Below are positions 37,843 through 48,334 of a stretch of 64,000 nt of DNA, piece after piece. The notes beneath the pieces were generated by a model, which worked only from the letters and a program-made list of their open reading frames with translations, ran no database searches and was not told where the DNA came from. The DNA is from Deefgea piscis (lineage in GTDB: Bacteria; Pseudomonadota; Gammaproteobacteria; Burkholderiales; Chitinibacteraceae): assembly GCF_013284055.1 (NCBI RefSeq), contig NZ_CP054143.1, positions 186,001 to 250,000 of the forward strand, written 5' to 3'. Numbering within the stretch: position 1 is the stretch's first letter; each line of letters starts with the position of its first letter. The position numbers were made by a program, and so were the translations under genes.

Positions 37843-38339
37843 TATTGACGCTCCAATACCAGCACCAAGCTCACGCTAGCGGCATCGGGCGTAATTTGAA
37901 TGGCGGTAATTTTGGCTTGAACGCTATGGCGTAAAGCATTGGCCAACTGCAAAGCCTCGGCAATGCTTGGCAAATTACTCCGCACCTCAAGCTGTTGATT
38001 GGAAATCGAGCGCACATCGGCACTGATGCCTTTGCTGGATAATTCAGCAAATGTGGCCGAACGCAAATCCTGCGTACTGGCGGTACGCGAAGCAACCACC
38101 ATGGGTTTACTACCACGCATGGCCATTAATTGGTTTTCCAGCTGTGGAATCTGCATTTGCAAGCGATTAATTTGCGCATTAAGCGGCGCATACACCGCAA
38201 AATACAACAAGCCGCTGATGACTAAAACCGCCCAAATCAGCAGCATTTTTCTCTCGCGGGGATTGCGCGCCAGCCAATAAACCCGCCAACGCGCCCAGTA
38301 GCTGTGCGCTTGAGCCAGATATTTTGTATACGCGCTCAT
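37842..38339 (-). CDS. gspM: type II secretion protein GspM
   Basis: A 165-residue inner-membrane platform protein. RNPRERKMLLIWAVLVISGLLYFAVYAPL gives the short cytoplasmic segment and membrane helix, followed by QINRLQMQIPQLENQLMAMR coiled coil and a ferredoxin-like periplasmic domain. It pairs with GspL. It overlaps gspL by 4 nt (ATGA) and gspN by 1 nt. Confidence 0.92.
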   Translation of the reverse strand: MSAYTKYLAQAHSYWARWRVYWLARNPRERKMLLIWAVLVISGLLYFAVYAPLNAQINRLQMQIPQLENQLMAMRGSKPMVVASRTASTQDLRSATFAELSSKGISADVRSISNQQLEVRSNLPSIAEALQLANALRHSVQAKITAIQITPDAASVSLVLVLERQ

Positions 38340-39385
38340 TGCTCAACCTCAATCCGAATACGACCATCGCCCATCGACTGGCTCTTCATTTTGCTGCCTT
38401 GTGCCGTCAATTTAGCGATCAAAGGCGCTGATTTGCCCTCATTCATCACCATCTGTAATTTGCCGTCTTTCACGCTCAAGCTATCAACCCCCACTGCTAA
38501 ATCAATTTGCCCAGCCAGTTGATACAGCAAATCCAATGCATCGCCCTGCCCAACGCGCCCAGTGGATTCACCGGCTTTTTGCTGACTTTGCCATTGCAAA
38601 ATTGGGTCAACAATTGGCACCCCGGGATAGACACTGGCAAAGGTTTGTCGAATTTCTTGTCGCAAAGCGCGCTCTTGTCCTACGCTACTCCGCCACTCAA
38701 TGATGGTACTCAGCAACAGCAACGCCACGCACACAAACAATAGGTATACCGCGCTACGCCATTGCTGCCAATGCATTGCTAACGATACATTAGATTTATT
38801 ACTTTTAAAAAAGGACACACTCGCCGCATCGGGCGCAATTAAATCTGCCGTCGTCAGTGCCTGCCAAGTTTCATCCGGATACAGCGCAAGTAAATCGGCC
38901 TCGTTATCAAGCCAAGCATACTCACCGTGATGCGCCAACATCACGCCATGGTCGCTTGGCGCATAACACGCAGTCCCCGCTGGCAATAAAGCAAACTCCG
39001 GCACCCAGCGCGTCGCAGTCCATGCTTGGCTGGCCAGCCACTGCTGCACTTGATCGCAGCGCGATTGTTCGAGTAAATACACCCAGGTTTTACCGGCCAC
39101 TGCCGGACTGGCGCGCCATATCAGTGAATCTAAAGCACCTAAAACCCGATCTTCCAGTGCTTGGCGAATCAATTTTTGCTGCTGTTTGGCCGCCACTGCA
39201 GGCAAGGTCAAGCAATGCACGGTGAGCCAGCACGCAGACAGCGCAATTTCATACGTGGCCGCAGCAGGCAAAACTGCCGACTGCCCTTGCGCCACTTGAC
39301 GCCCATTGGCATCAAAGCCCAGCCAATCTTCAATTCCCAGCGCACCCTGAGCATGAAGGCGAACAACTACACGCGCTATTGTCAT
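38336..39385 (-). CDS. gspL: type II secretion protein GspL
   Basis: A 349-residue bitopic protein with an actin-like cytoplasmic domain that recruits GspE, one membrane helix at about residues 210-230 (AVYLLFVCVALLLLSTII) and a periplasmic ferredoxin-like domain. LTLPAVAAKQQQKLIRQALEDRVL is the GspL signature block. ATG at 39385 chosen over TTG at 39388. First gene of gspLMN, placed about 5 kb from gspCDE rather than in the same operon. Confidence 0.93.
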   Translation of the reverse strand: MTIARVVVRLHAQGALGIEDWLGFDANGRQVAQGQSAVLPAAATYEIALSACWLTVHCLTLPAVAAKQQQKLIRQALEDRVLGALDSLIWRASPAVAGKTWVYLLEQSRCDQVQQWLASQAWTATRWVPEFALLPAGTACYAPSDHGVMLAHHGEYAWLDNEADLLALYPDETWQALTTADLIAPDAASVSFFKSNKSNVSLAMHWQQWRSAVYLLFVCVALLLLSTIIEWRSSVGQERALRQEIRQTFASVYPGVPIVDPILQWQSQQKAGESTGRVGQGDALDLLYQLAGQIDLAVGVDSLSVKDGKLQMVMNEGKSAPLIAKLTAQGSKMKSQSMGDGRIRIEVEQ

Positions 39386-39823
39386 CAAAACCTCAAAACA
39401 AGGTGGATCGATACATCCACCACAAAAATAAATCCCAACTCATACGCTGATGTCGTATTAAGCCATTCGCAATCGTCGCAATCGGAATACGAAATAAGCA
39501 GCCAGCCAATGGCCTATATTGCGCGCCAATGAAATGCCTGAATAAAAATAGGAAATAGAGAATAAACGATTTTAATGAAGTTGATTTGACAATGCGGCGT
39601 GCGCCGCAAAATAAAATGCTGATTTGCTACTTTAGCGACAAGTATCGCTAGCCATAATTTGGATGAGTCATTGATGCAATCAACTAGCGACCCGAATATA
39701 CCTAGGTATAAACGGGCCAATACCACGCAAATAGATCTTGATCCAGCGTGATTTAACCATTGCATCAGCAGCAGAAAAATCAATATTGGCCAAAAATAAC
39801 AGCGAAAAGCTGCACCACCGATT
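39386..39823. other. gspL-MFS intergenic region, no gene seen
   Basis: About 440 nt. A minus-strand ORF at 39514-39876 runs through it and into the MFS gene in another frame, with Trp/Cys/Arg-rich noncoding-like composition; I do not support it. The gspL promoter should lie at the left side of this stretch. No clear terminator for the MFS gene was found. Confidence 0.4.
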
Positions 39824-41026
39824 TTAAGAAATGGCTTTAATTTTACGCGCCAAGAAAATCGCCAGCAAACCAGCAACGCAACTCAGAACACCAATCCAAG
39901 CATAATTGGCTAAATGGCCATCGCTTTGCTGCGTTAAAATTAATCCGGCCAGCAAAGAGGCCGCACCCGAGGCGAAGTTTTGTACTGCCGAATTAAACGC
40001 CATTAAGCGCCCGCGTAAATGCGGCTGAGTGGCTGCCGCCACCATCGTCGATGATGGAATAAAGCGGCCACTGACAAAAATAAAAAACAATACCGAAATC
40101 GCCAAATGCCAAGGCAAACTCACGGCTAAATTTTGCGTAACCAAAATAATCGGAATAAAACTCGCCAAGATTAAATACGCCACCACTTTTTTTGCTGGGT
40201 AACGATCGGTTAAACGGCCAATCAGCGGACGGCTAAATATCGTCGCCGCACCACCGACTAAATAAAAATACATTAAATCTTCGGGCGCCAAACCCACGTT
40301 GGCAATCAAAGTGGGGGCAATAAATGGAATCACCAAAAACCCCGATACCATTAGCATCGCGGTTAAACTCACTGCCCACCAATGATTAGGAACACGTAAT
40401 AATTCGCGGTAATTATCCAGCCAATTAGCCGCTTGATTTAAGCTCGCCAAATGACCACGTACCGATGGGATATAACGAATAATCGCCAAGGCCACCATGG
40501 CGCAAATACCGGTTAAGACCAAAAATGGCAATCGCCAGCCGCTATGCGCTGCCAGCCATAAACCCAATGGCACCCCCGCGACTGCCGACAATGAAAAGCC
40601 CAGCATCACCCAGCTCATGGCGCGGCCACGGCGCTCAGGCGGAATTAAATCGCCAACAATGGCCAGTGAAATCGAGCCCAAAACGCCACCAAAGATCCCC
40701 GCCAATACCCGCGCCAACAGCAAGGTGACGTAGGAATCACTCAGCGCGCACGCCAAAGTCGCCAGCATTAATCCGCCGTAACAAAACAATAAAGCGTGGC
40801 GGCGATCAAAGCGGTCGGCTTGCGAGGACGCCAGTAATGCCGAGCAACCTGCAGCTAAAGAATACGACGAAACCAATAGACCAAAGTGAGCGGTATTGAT
40901 CTGAAACTCCGCCATCAAATACGACGCCAGCGGCATCATAATCATAAAGTCAGCAATGGCAGTAAACATCACCAGCATTAAGGTGATCAGCATGGCAAAT
41001 TCTTTACGGGCGGCGTTGGGCATCAT
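39824..41026 (-). CDS. MFS transporter
   Basis: A 400-residue major facilitator protein with 12 predicted helices. Helix 1 begins MLITLMLVMFTAIADFMIMMPL, and the loop 2-3 motif is SQADRFDRRHALLFCYGG. RRGRAMSWVMLGFSLSAVAGVPLGLWLA is the antiporter-type motif C region of drug:proton antiporters. A role in export of toxic compounds or sugars is possible but the substrate is unknown. Start ATG at 41026, with another at 41023. Confidence 0.88.
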   Translation of the reverse strand: MMPNAARKEFAMLITLMLVMFTAIADFMIMMPLASYLMAEFQINTAHFGLLVSSYSLAAGCSALLASSQADRFDRRHALLFCYGGLMLATLACALSDSYVTLLLARVLAGIFGGVLGSISLAIVGDLIPPERRGRAMSWVMLGFSLSAVAGVPLGLWLAAHSGWRLPFLVLTGICAMVALAIIRYIPSVRGHLASLNQAANWLDNYRELLRVPNHWWAVSLTAMLMVSGFLVIPFIAPTLIANVGLAPEDLMYFYLVGGAATIFSRPLIGRLTDRYPAKKVVAYLILASFIPIILVTQNLAVSLPWHLAISVLFFIFVSGRFIPSSTMVAAATQPHLRGRLMAFNSAVQNFASGAASLLAGLILTQQSDGHLANYAWIGVLSCVAGLLAIFLARKIKAIS

Positions 41027-41158
41027 CAAACCAAGACAAAAAGAGTGCTATGAGTCTACTCTCGCCAAGGATGATGACAATGGAGAATTACACATCACAG
41101 GGTATTGCCTGCCGCCCCTGATCTAGTATTAATTAGATCGCAATACCCAATATCTGGA

Positions 41159-42148
41159 TTAACGCAGCGCCACAAACAAATTAAATACGCTTAATACTGA
41201 AATCAATGTTCCAACCAACCACAATAAAGTGCGCGCATTTAATTTGTGGCACAGCCATGCGGCAAACGGCGCGGCAAATAATCCGCCAACAATTAAGCCG
41301 GCGACCAATAACCAATGCTCCATTTCGGCCCACAACAAAAAAGCCCCCGCCGTAGAAAACGCGATAAAAAATTCTGCCGCATTCACCGTACCAATGGTTT
41401 TGCGTGGATCATTTCCGCGCCCGACCAAGGTCGACGTCACTACTGGGCCCCAACCGCCACCGCCAACGGCGTCAACAAAACCACCCAACAGCGCCAAAGG
41501 ACTCACGTGCTTAATTTCACTAGAATGCGGCTTCGGGTGCGTTGCCAACCATGCTTTACGCAAAATATACAAACCCATCAGCAATAAATAAGCCGCGATA
41601 TAGGGCTTAATCAAATGCCCATCAATACTGGTCAACAAATAAGCGCCCGCCACCCCGCCCACCACACCCGGAATCACCAAACGCCGAAATAGCGCCTTAT
41701 CCACATTGCCAAATTTTAAATGTGATAAGCCGGAAAAACCGGTGGTAAACACTTCCGCCACATGCACCGCGGCCGATGCCGCTGCCGGACTGGCGCCAAC
41801 GCCAATCAAAAAAGTATTCGAGCTAATGCCATACGCCATACCTAATGCGCCATCGATTGCTTGCGCGGCAAAGCCCACTGCAACTGCAGCCCAAAACTGC
41901 GGCGAGCTAATCACTTGCTGTGCCGCCAGTAGCAATTGATTGCCTAGCACCGCCGATTGCCCTTGCATCAGATGCTGAGCGATATAAACGCTAACCGCCA
42001 TTGCAATCAGCAAGGTTAAACCGGCTAAGCGCTTGCTTTGCCACAAGCGGCGCTCGCTGCCGATGGCCGTGTCAAGTGGGGGCAAACCGATCTCTTGATG
42101 AAGTCGATTTTCTGGGCTGTCGCTTAAATCTGGATGACGAATTTTCAT
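41159..42148 (-). CDS. TauE/SafE family sulfite exporter-like membrane protein
   Basis: A 329-residue protein with about eight membrane helices. An approximately 45-residue cytoplasmic N-terminus precedes helix 1. The duplicated TauE motif is seen as GFAAQAIDGALGMAYGISSNTFLIGVGASPAAASAAVHVAEVFTTGFSGLSHLKFGNVD and again GGFVDAVGGGGWGPVVTSTLVGRGNDPRKTIGTVNAAEFF. Members export sulfite, sulfoacetate or related organosulfur anions. Substrate not shown by context. Confidence 0.88.
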   Translation of the reverse strand: MKIRHPDLSDSPENRLHQEIGLPPLDTAIGSERRLWQSKRLAGLTLLIAMAVSVYIAQHLMQGQSAVLGNQLLLAAQQVISSPQFWAAVAVGFAAQAIDGALGMAYGISSNTFLIGVGASPAAASAAVHVAEVFTTGFSGLSHLKFGNVDKALFRRLVIPGVVGGVAGAYLLTSIDGHLIKPYIAAYLLLMGLYILRKAWLATHPKPHSSEIKHVSPLALLGGFVDAVGGGGWGPVVTSTLVGRGNDPRKTIGTVNAAEFFIAFSTAGAFLLWAEMEHWLLVAGLIVGGLFAAPFAAWLCHKLNARTLLWLVGTLISVLSVFNLFVALR

Positions 42149-42315
42149 GGACTACGCCTCAAAGAGCAGCAAATAATTGAGCGCGAGTGTAAGGGTAATA
42201 AATAAAATCAAAAAGACTGTTTAGCAAAACCTAAATAAGGGAAAGTTCTATAGAATCATTCCCTGCGTCAACGTGCGGCTCACCGGACTGCACGAGCAAT
42301 CCTCACGCGTAAAAA

Positions 42316-42345
42316 AGAAAAAACCGAGCAAGCTCGGTTTTTTTT
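42316..42345 (-). terminator. terminator after the LEA-like gene
   Basis: AAACCGAGC and GCTCGGTTT form a 9-bp stem with an AA loop, flanked by A and T runs, so it works in both directions. It lies about 20 nt past the stop of the alanine-rich gene. Confidence 0.9.
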
Positions 42346-42363
42346 GGTCTCATAGCGCAAGAT

Positions 42364-42843
42364 TTATTCCGGCTTCACACTATCATGCCCAAGCACATTT
42401 TTTACGCTAGCTTGCTGTAAATCTTTTTCTGCTACATCGGCGGTTTTATCCACCCAGCCACTGGCTTTATCCGCCACATGGCCAGCAGCATCGCTGACTT
42501 TAGCGCCTAACTCACTGGCTTTTTGTTTGCTGGCATCTAAAGCTTGCTCAGTCGCTTGCGCGGCTTTAGCCCCTAACTCAGCCGCTTTTGCTGAAACCTC
42601 ATCCGAGAGCCCGCCGGCTTTGTGCGCTAAGTCGGTCGCGGCTTGCTTGCTACTATCCCAAGCCTGATCGGCGGCGATTTTGGCCTTATCGCCGAGCTCT
42701 TCAGCACTGTGTACGGCTTGATCGGCCAGATCGCCGGCTTTATCGGCTAATTCAGATACTTTTAATGCCGCCTGCTCGGCAGCGGCACTCATCGACTGCT
42801 CTGCGGTATCAAGTAGGGATTTTGCTTTATCAAAAATACTCAT
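42364..42843 (-). CDS. alanine/lysine-rich LEA-like or apolipoprotein-like helical protein
   Basis: A 159-residue, cytoplasmic, very hydrophilic protein made of amphipathic heptad/11-mer-like repeats such as AADQAWDSSKQAATDLAHKAG and ATEQALDASKQKASELGAKV. This pattern is shared by group 3 LEA proteins and bacterial stress-induced YtxH/Gsp-like helical proteins. AGGAGTTATCACG precedes the ATG. A desiccation or osmotic stress role is inferred from composition only. Confidence 0.7.
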   Translation of the reverse strand: MSIFDKAKSLLDTAEQSMSAAAEQAALKVSELADKAGDLADQAVHSAEELGDKAKIAADQAWDSSKQAATDLAHKAGGLSDEVSAKAAELGAKAAQATEQALDASKQKASELGAKVSDAAGHVADKASGWVDKTADVAEKDLQQASVKNVLGHDSVKPE

Positions 42844-43051
42844 CGTGATAACTCCTAGGGATCAACAAGAAAAAACCAAGCTAGATTCACCTAACGCCAA
42901 AATCAACGCCACATGAAAACATAACGAAAGCCTTGCTAAAGATATAAACCGTAACACAGCTGCATCCTTCTTGCGACGCATTACAAAAATACCGCAAGCG
43001 GCCGCCCGCAGCGTGCTTTAATCGTAGAACGGAAAGAAAAGGATTTACAGC

Positions 43052-43969
43052 ATGTCACAACGTCTACTGATTACAGGTGGTACTGGCTTTATTGGCAGTG
43101 CCTTGGTGAAAGAGCGGCTGGCTGCAGGCGATCAAATTACGCTGTACAGCCGCCACCCGCAGGCGGCAATCGCCCAGTTTCAAGGACAAGTGAGCGCTTT
43201 TTCCGACTGGCAAACACTCAGTCCGAGCTGTGTTTTTGATGCCGTCATTAATTTAGCAGGGAGCCCTGTGGTCGGCCCACGCTGGTCTACAGCCCGTAAG
43301 CAGCTGCTGCTAGATAGTCGTGTGGGGACCACCGAGCACTTAATAACTTGGTTGGCCCAAGCGCAAACTCGGCCGGCGGTGCTTATCAATGGCTCGGCGA
43401 TTGGTTATTACGGCTGCCGTGGCGACGAAGCGCTCGATGAAAGCGCGCCACCGCAGGCGGAATTTATGTCCGAACTCTGCCAGCAGTGGGAAGCCTCAGC
43501 AAACAAAGCCCAAGCACTCGGGCTGCGCGTGGTTTGCCTACGTTTAGGTTTGGTGTTTTGCTCACAACAAGACTCAGGCGGGGCCTTACCCAAACTGGTT
43601 TTGCCGTATTACTGGGGTTTGGGCGGCAAAATCGGCAATGGTGAGCAAGTGATGAGTTGGGTACATCGTGATGATGTGCTGGCGGTGATTTCACGGGCAA
43701 TCAGCGATTTAAGTTTTAGCGGCGCTTACAACCTCACCGCGCCGCAGGCCCCCACGCAAGCGCAATTTGCCACAGCAGTTGGCCAAGCGCTACATCGCCC
43801 GACATGGCTCTTTACCCCAGCTTGGCTGATTAATACTTTAGCCGGAGAAATGGGTGCACTATTTACCCGCGGGCAACGCGTAGTCCCTCAGCGGCTAATT
43901 GCAGCTGGGTATAGCTTTAAATACCCTGATTTAAAAAGCGCGCTCGATGCATACCTAGGTAAAAAATAA
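43052..43969 (+). CDS. TIGR01777 family epimerase (YfcH-like)
   Basis: A 305-residue short-chain dehydrogenase-fold protein. The nucleotide-binding motif TGGTGFIGSALVK (8-20) and INLAGSPVVGPRW are specific to the TIGR01777/SulA-homologue family. YYGCRGDEALDE replaces the classical catalytic YxxxK region. The C-terminal DUF1731 domain shows RPTWLFTPAWLINTLAGEMGALFTRGQRVVP. Its reaction is unknown; family proteins are linked to cell division in cyanobacteria. Good ribosome site AAGGA. Confidence 0.9.
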   Translation: MSQRLLITGGTGFIGSALVKERLAAGDQITLYSRHPQAAIAQFQGQVSAFSDWQTLSPSCVFDAVINLAGSPVVGPRWSTARKQLLLDSRVGTTEHLITWLAQAQTRPAVLINGSAIGYYGCRGDEALDESAPPQAEFMSELCQQWEASANKAQALGLRVVCLRLGLVFCSQQDSGGALPKLVLPYYWGLGGKIGNGEQVMSWVHRDDVLAVISRAISDLSFSGAYNLTAPQAPTQAQFATAVGQALHRPTWLFTPAWLINTLAGEMGALFTRGQRVVPQRLIAAGYSFKYPDLKSALDAYLGKK

Positions 43970-43995
43970 ATCCGTGGCCGTGCGACAAAGCTAAC

Positions 43996-44574
43996 TCACA
44001 GCGGATCGCGCTGCGCCTGCCAGGCGCGATAAATTTTAAGCGCCACGTGAGCATCATCGGCGGCGTATTGTTTTTGCTTATCCGTCAGTGGCAATAAGGC
44101 CCAATTGGACGTCGAGATTTTTTTCGATTTTTGTAATTTTTGGCCAAAAAACTGCGCCACCGCCGTTTTAGCGCCAACATCACTGCGCGAATCAGTGCGT
44201 AGCGCCCGCGCCAAGTCCAGCACATGCTGGGTGGTAATCCCTAACTTGGCGAACAAGCGTTGCTGATCGTCGCCCAAGCCAAAACCCACTTTTAAAATCG
44301 ATGTTGATTCCAAAATGGCTTGCAATGCGGGATAAGCTTCACCACGCCGAATCGGAAATAAAAACACCTTATCCTGTGTGGCCAGTTGAATTAAATGCGG
44401 GCCTTGCGAAACTTGCCCTTTCATAAAAACCGGTTTTGATTCGGTATCAAAGCCTAGCACATCGGCCGCAGCCAACTCACGGCTAGCGATTAATGCTTCA
44501 GCAGGCGAATTCACGACAACAATGCTGCGCGCATCAATGCCAATATAAGGGGGGAGTAAAGTTTCATCAGTCAT
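43996..44574 (-). CDS. 3'-5' exonuclease, RNase D-like DEDDy family
   Basis: A 192-residue single-domain exonuclease. Exo I DVLGFDTESKP supplies the first Asp and Glu, GFGLGDDQQRL contains the Exo II Asp, and YAADDAHVALKIY is Exo III with the Tyr of the DEDDy subtype. It lacks the HRDC domains of RNase D. Start placed at 44574 (MTDETLLPP); a longer frame to 44625 lacks fitting sequence. Substrate, DNA or RNA, is unresolved. Confidence 0.85.
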   Translation of the reverse strand: MTDETLLPPYIGIDARSIVVVNSPAEALIASRELAAADVLGFDTESKPVFMKGQVSQGPHLIQLATQDKVFLFPIRRGEAYPALQAILESTSILKVGFGLGDDQQRLFAKLGITTQHVLDLARALRTDSRSDVGAKTAVAQFFGQKLQKSKKISTSNWALLPLTDKQKQYAADDAHVALKIYRAWQAQRDPL

Positions 44575-44695
44575 ACCGCCATGATAACCCAGCAGCGCGC
44601 AGTCAGCGGCTTCTGATCGAGCCAAGCCACAGTATTAGCAAAACAAAAAGCACTAGGTAATTGTCTTGTAACTTTACGCCTATCATCCTAGTCTG

Positions 44696-44715
44696 AATCA
44701 ATCAATCAATCAATC
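44696..44715. repeat. (AATC)5 tetranucleotide repeat in the leader of the lipoprotein gene
   Basis: Five perfect AATC units end 21 nt before the ATG of the substrate-binding lipoprotein. Being in the 5' untranslated or promoter region, copy-number slippage could change expression. Confidence 0.85.
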
Positions 44716-44736
44716 TATGGGTTTAGAGGCGCGGTA

Positions 44737-45717
44737 ATGAGCTGCAAAAAAATACTGCTAAAAATTTTATTTTTAATCAGCTGCATGGTTTTTTTGACTA
44801 GCTGTGTGAGCAAAGCGCCCCCCACACTCCGCGTTGGCATTAATGCATGGCCAGGTTACGAATTTATTTACTTGGCGCAAGAACTGGGCCTATATAAAAA
44901 CATCGGCTTTGACGTTAAATTAATCGAATTTAACTCTTTATCCGATGCGCGTCGCGCTTTTGAACGTGGCCAAATTGATGCCTTAGGCACGACCGTGATT
45001 GAAGTTTTACAATCAAGAGAAAACACCGATAGATCACTGCAAATCGTCAGTATTAGTGATTATTCCGATGGTGCTGATCTGATTATTGCCAACCACAATA
45101 TTCCTGATATCCAGAGTCTAAAAGGGAAAAACGTCGGCCTAGAACTATCTTCGCTTGGCGTCTATGTTCTCGCGCGGGCTTTAGAAAAAAATGGCCTAAC
45201 TTTAAATGATCTTAATTTACAGTCATTAAACCAACAATCCCTCGCAGAAGCGCTACAAGCAGGCGAGCTCGATGCCATTGTGACCTACCCGCCGACCAGT
45301 ATTAAGTTATTAGCCAATCCAGATTTTCATACCTTATTTGATACCAAAGCCATTTCAGGTGAAGTACTCGATGTCATTGCAATTGATGAACAATTCATTC
45401 AACAACACCCAGCTGCCGTCAAACAATTTATTGCGGCATTTGAAGCCGCGTATCAATACAGCTTAAGCAATCCCGATCAAGCCTACGCCATCATGGCGGC
45501 CCGCGAAGGAATCACTGCAGATGAATTTAAACAGGCATTAAATGATGGAATAAAAATGGTCAGCATGGCAGAACAAGCCGCTTATTTTAAACATAATGGC
45601 AAACTGGATGAAGTTATACTCCGCACAGATACAATATTAAGACAAAATCAGCAAATCAAAGGCAGCGACCAAACCCAAAAAATCATTTCGCCTTTAAGTC
45701 GACCTGAAACAAAATGA
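44737..45717 (+). CDS. substrate-binding lipoprotein of the SsuA/THI5-like (NMT1) family
   Basis: A 326-residue periplasmic binding protein with lipoprotein signal ([14 protein letters not shown], lipidated at the second Cys). [35 protein letters not shown] is typical of NitT/TauT/THI5 binding proteins, and [21 protein letters not shown] follows. No permease or ATPase gene is near. Instead the stop overlaps the start of a hybrid sensor kinase by 4 nt (ATGA), so it probably acts as the ligand-sensing partner of that kinase. Ligand unknown. Confidence 0.85.
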   Translation: MSCKKILLKILFLISCMVFLTSCVSKAPPTLRVGINAWPGYEFIYLAQELGLYKNIGFDVKLIEFNSLSDARRAFERGQIDALGTTVIEVLQSRENTDRSLQIVSISDYSDGADLIIANHNIPDIQSLKGKNVGLELSSLGVYVLARALEKNGLTLNDLNLQSLNQQSLAEALQAGELDAIVTYPPTSIKLLANPDFHTLFDTKAISGEVLDVIAIDEQFIQQHPAAVKQFIAAFEAAYQYSLSNPDQAYAIMAAREGITADEFKQALNDGIKMVSMAEQAAYFKHNGKLDEVILRTDTILRQNQQIKGSDQTQKIISPLSRPETK

Positions 45718-48134
45718 TTCAATTAATTAAAGAAAAATGGCATAGATCATTAAACTTTAAACTACTATTCCCTTTGGCTTTTGCGAGTATTTTATTGGCA
45801 ACACTCGCCATCACTGTTATTTATAAAACATCAAAAGATCAATTAAAATCAAAAATAGAAGAACGTGGTGAGTTGATGGCCAACACCATCAATTATGTTG
45901 CTGAGAGCATTACACGGCAAGGTGAACTAGCGCGAATTATTACAGCGCTCGGCGCAGAAGAAGGTGTTGAGATCATCATTATTGTTGATAGTGGCAGCAA
46001 TAAAATAATTGCAGCAACCAAACAAAATCTGATCGGAAAAAATATCAACGACATTGATAATGAACAATTAAAAAAACAGTTAATTGAGCATGCCGACTTA
46101 AAAAAATCATACAACCTATTCACCCCAGAGCAATTTCAACATCTAATTATCAAGCCACTGTTACTTAGCAAATCAATCGACATAGAAAAAAATCAAGCTT
46201 TTATTTTCATTCAACTCAACACCGAGCAAGCACAAAAAGAAATCAACATCATTACCCTTCAGTTTTCGATCGCCTGTCTTTTAGGCATATTATTAATTAG
46301 TGGTCTTAGTTATTATTTATTTAGAAAAAACATTTTACAACGACTAGAGACTATTGAACGTCATGTCAAACAATGGGACAAAAATCGCAACATGACTTGG
46401 CACGAAGCACAGCAAGCCGATGAGATCGGCCAATTAGCCCAATCACTGCAAGTAGCAATGAGCACCACTGCCGTGGCTATTGCAACACTAGAACGCCAAA
46501 CAAAAGAGTTAACTCAAAGCGAGATCGCTTTAACCCTCGCCAAAGAAACCGCAGTACAGGCCAATGAAGCAAAAAGTGAATTTCTGGCCAATATGAGCCA
46601 TGAAATTAGAACGCCTTTGAATGCCATTCTTGGATTTTCTGAATTACTTGCTCATACACCATTAAGTTTAGAACAAAAAGAATTCCTACGATCAATCGAC
46701 ATTGGCGGCCAATCTTTATTAATCCAAATTAATGACATCTTGGATTTTTCAAAAATTGAGGCCGGCAAACTCACCTTAGAGAAAATTGATTTTGATTTTC
46801 GCTATTTAGTTGAAGATACGATTGATTTAATGTCGCAAAAAGCACGTGAAAAATCCATAGAAATGATTGGCATTATTGATTCATCGGTACCCAAAAAACT
46901 CAACGGTGACCCGAGCCGATTACGGCAGATTTTGCTTAATTTATTTAACAATGCAATCAAATTCTCTCATCAAGGTGAAATTGTTTTACGCATGCGCAGT
47001 ACGCCATTAGCCCCTCCTTTTCACCGCCTACATATTGAAGTTAAAGACAATGGTATTGGGATTGGCGCGGCAGAAATCAAAACTTTATTTCAACCCTTTG
47101 TGCAAGCCGATGCCTCAACCACGCGCCGCTTTGGTGGCACAGGACTGGGTTTATCCATTTGCCGAAGACTCGTCGAGGCAATGCAAGGGCAGATTGATGT
47201 TATTAGCCAACCTAATAAAGGCTCAACATTTTGGTTTGAAATCACCCTCGAAGCCCACAATAACGAAGAAATTAACCCGCAAAACATCGCGCTTCACAAT
47301 AAACACGCCCTCATTGTTGATGATTTACCCGCGAGCCGTGAGCGACTGAGCCAGCAATTAAGTGAAATGGGCTTCATCGTGACCATGATTAGTAATAGCT
47401 TTGATACCTTAGCCGCTTTAAGCAAAGCCACACACGCTTTTGACATTGCGCTGATCAGTAAAAATTTAGACTCCCATCGCAGTCAGCAACTCGCCACCGA
47501 TATTCATGCTCTGCCTTTGCAGCACAACTTGCCGCTGATTTTACTCACCAGCAACAGCACAATTGGGCAAGCCGAATCGGCCAAAGCCGCTGGTTACGCG
47601 GCTTTTTTAAGTAAACCCATACGCAGCAAAACTTTATATAGCGCGATTGAATTAGTGCTCAATCAGCACAATGCGCCAGAGCAAGCTTTAGTGACGATAC
47701 ATCAAATTGGCGAACAGCTCGCCACCAAAAAACAGCATATTTTGGTCGTTGAAGACAACCCTGTGAACCAGCAGGTGGTGGTTAAAATGCTAGAAAAACT
47801 CAACTATCGTGTCGATATTGCCAACGATGGGGCACTCGGCGTCGCCGCAGTCGCCGCCCAAAATTACGATCTGGTGTTGATGGATTGCCAAATGCCCAAT
47901 ATGGATGGCTACGCCGCCACCGAGCGCATTCGTGCCACAGAGCAACCTGGCCAGCACTTGCCCATTGTGGCACTCACGGCCAATGTGTTTAAAGAAGACA
48001 TTCTGCGCTGCCAGCAAGCGGGGATGGATGATTTTTTAAGTAAACCCATCACGCTCATCGCATTACAAACCGCATTAGATCGGTATCTTCAACCCGGCCC
48101 ACCATCAGCACCTGCTCCGTCCTCTAGCAGCTAA
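45714..48134 (+). CDS. hybrid sensor histidine kinase with one degenerate and one intact receiver domain
   Basis: An 806-residue membrane kinase. Membrane helices at about 14-36 and 183-203 enclose a periplasmic sensor domain. A HAMP-like linker precedes HisKA with [18 protein letters not shown] (His296), then an HATPase domain with DNGIGIG and GGTGLGLSI. Receiver 1 (about 535-645) keeps VDD and the Lys of LSKP, but its phosphoacceptor position is Ser582 (DIALIS) instead of Asp. Receiver 2 (about 675-795) is intact, with VEDN and Asp724 in [13 protein letters not shown]. Translationally coupled to the upstream binding lipoprotein. Confidence 0.93.
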   Translation: MIQLIKEKWHRSLNFKLLFPLAFASILLATLAITVIYKTSKDQLKSKIEERGELMANTINYVAESITRQGELARIITALGAEEGVEIIIIVDSGSNKIIAATKQNLIGKNINDIDNEQLKKQLIEHADLKKSYNLFTPEQFQHLIIKPLLLSKSIDIEKNQAFIFIQLNTEQAQKEINIITLQFSIACLLGILLISGLSYYLFRKNILQRLETIERHVKQWDKNRNMTWHEAQQADEIGQLAQSLQVAMSTTAVAIATLERQTKELTQSEIALTLAKETAVQANEAKSEFLANMSHEIRTPLNAILGFSELLAHTPLSLEQKEFLRSIDIGGQSLLIQINDILDFSKIEAGKLTLEKIDFDFRYLVEDTIDLMSQKAREKSIEMIGIIDSSVPKKLNGDPSRLRQILLNLFNNAIKFSHQGEIVLRMRSTPLAPPFHRLHIEVKDNGIGIGAAEIKTLFQPFVQADASTTRRFGGTGLGLSICRRLVEAMQGQIDVISQPNKGSTFWFEITLEAHNNEEINPQNIALHNKHALIVDDLPASRERLSQQLSEMGFIVTMISNSFDTLAALSKATHAFDIALISKNLDSHRSQQLATDIHALPLQHNLPLILLTSNSTIGQAESAKAAGYAAFLSKPIRSKTLYSAIELVLNQHNAPEQALVTIHQIGEQLATKKQHILVVEDNPVNQQVVVKMLEKLNYRVDIANDGALGVAAVAAQNYDLVLMDCQMPNMDGYAATERIRATEQPGQHLPIVALTANVFKEDILRCQQAGMDDFLSKPITLIALQTALDRYLQPGPPSAPAPSSSS

Positions 48135-48243
48135 TGCGTGTTGCTTTAGCGGTTTAACTTCGTCGCGATCCGAGGTATCGCCACAACAAGCTTTTGAATA
48201 ATCAATGCCACGCATATACCCCCATATCGCATAAATACATAAC

Positions 48244-48271
48244 GCAAAAAAGCACGCATTGAGCGTGCTGT
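48244..48271 (-). terminator. terminator of the M32 carboxypeptidase gene
   Basis: AGCACGC and GCGTGCT form a 7-bp stem with a 5-nt loop. On the minus strand it is followed by TTTTTT. It lies about 65 nt past the carboxypeptidase stop. Confidence 0.75.
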
Positions 48272-48334
48272 TAACTGATTAAACGTGGCATTGCTTTGAT
48301 TTAACGGCAAGCCACGTTGCTAGCCTAAACCCGC

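Noticed and set aside
39514-39876. 120-codon minus-strand ORF
   Set aside because: Overlaps the 3' end of the MFS gene in another frame and has a noncoding-like composition.
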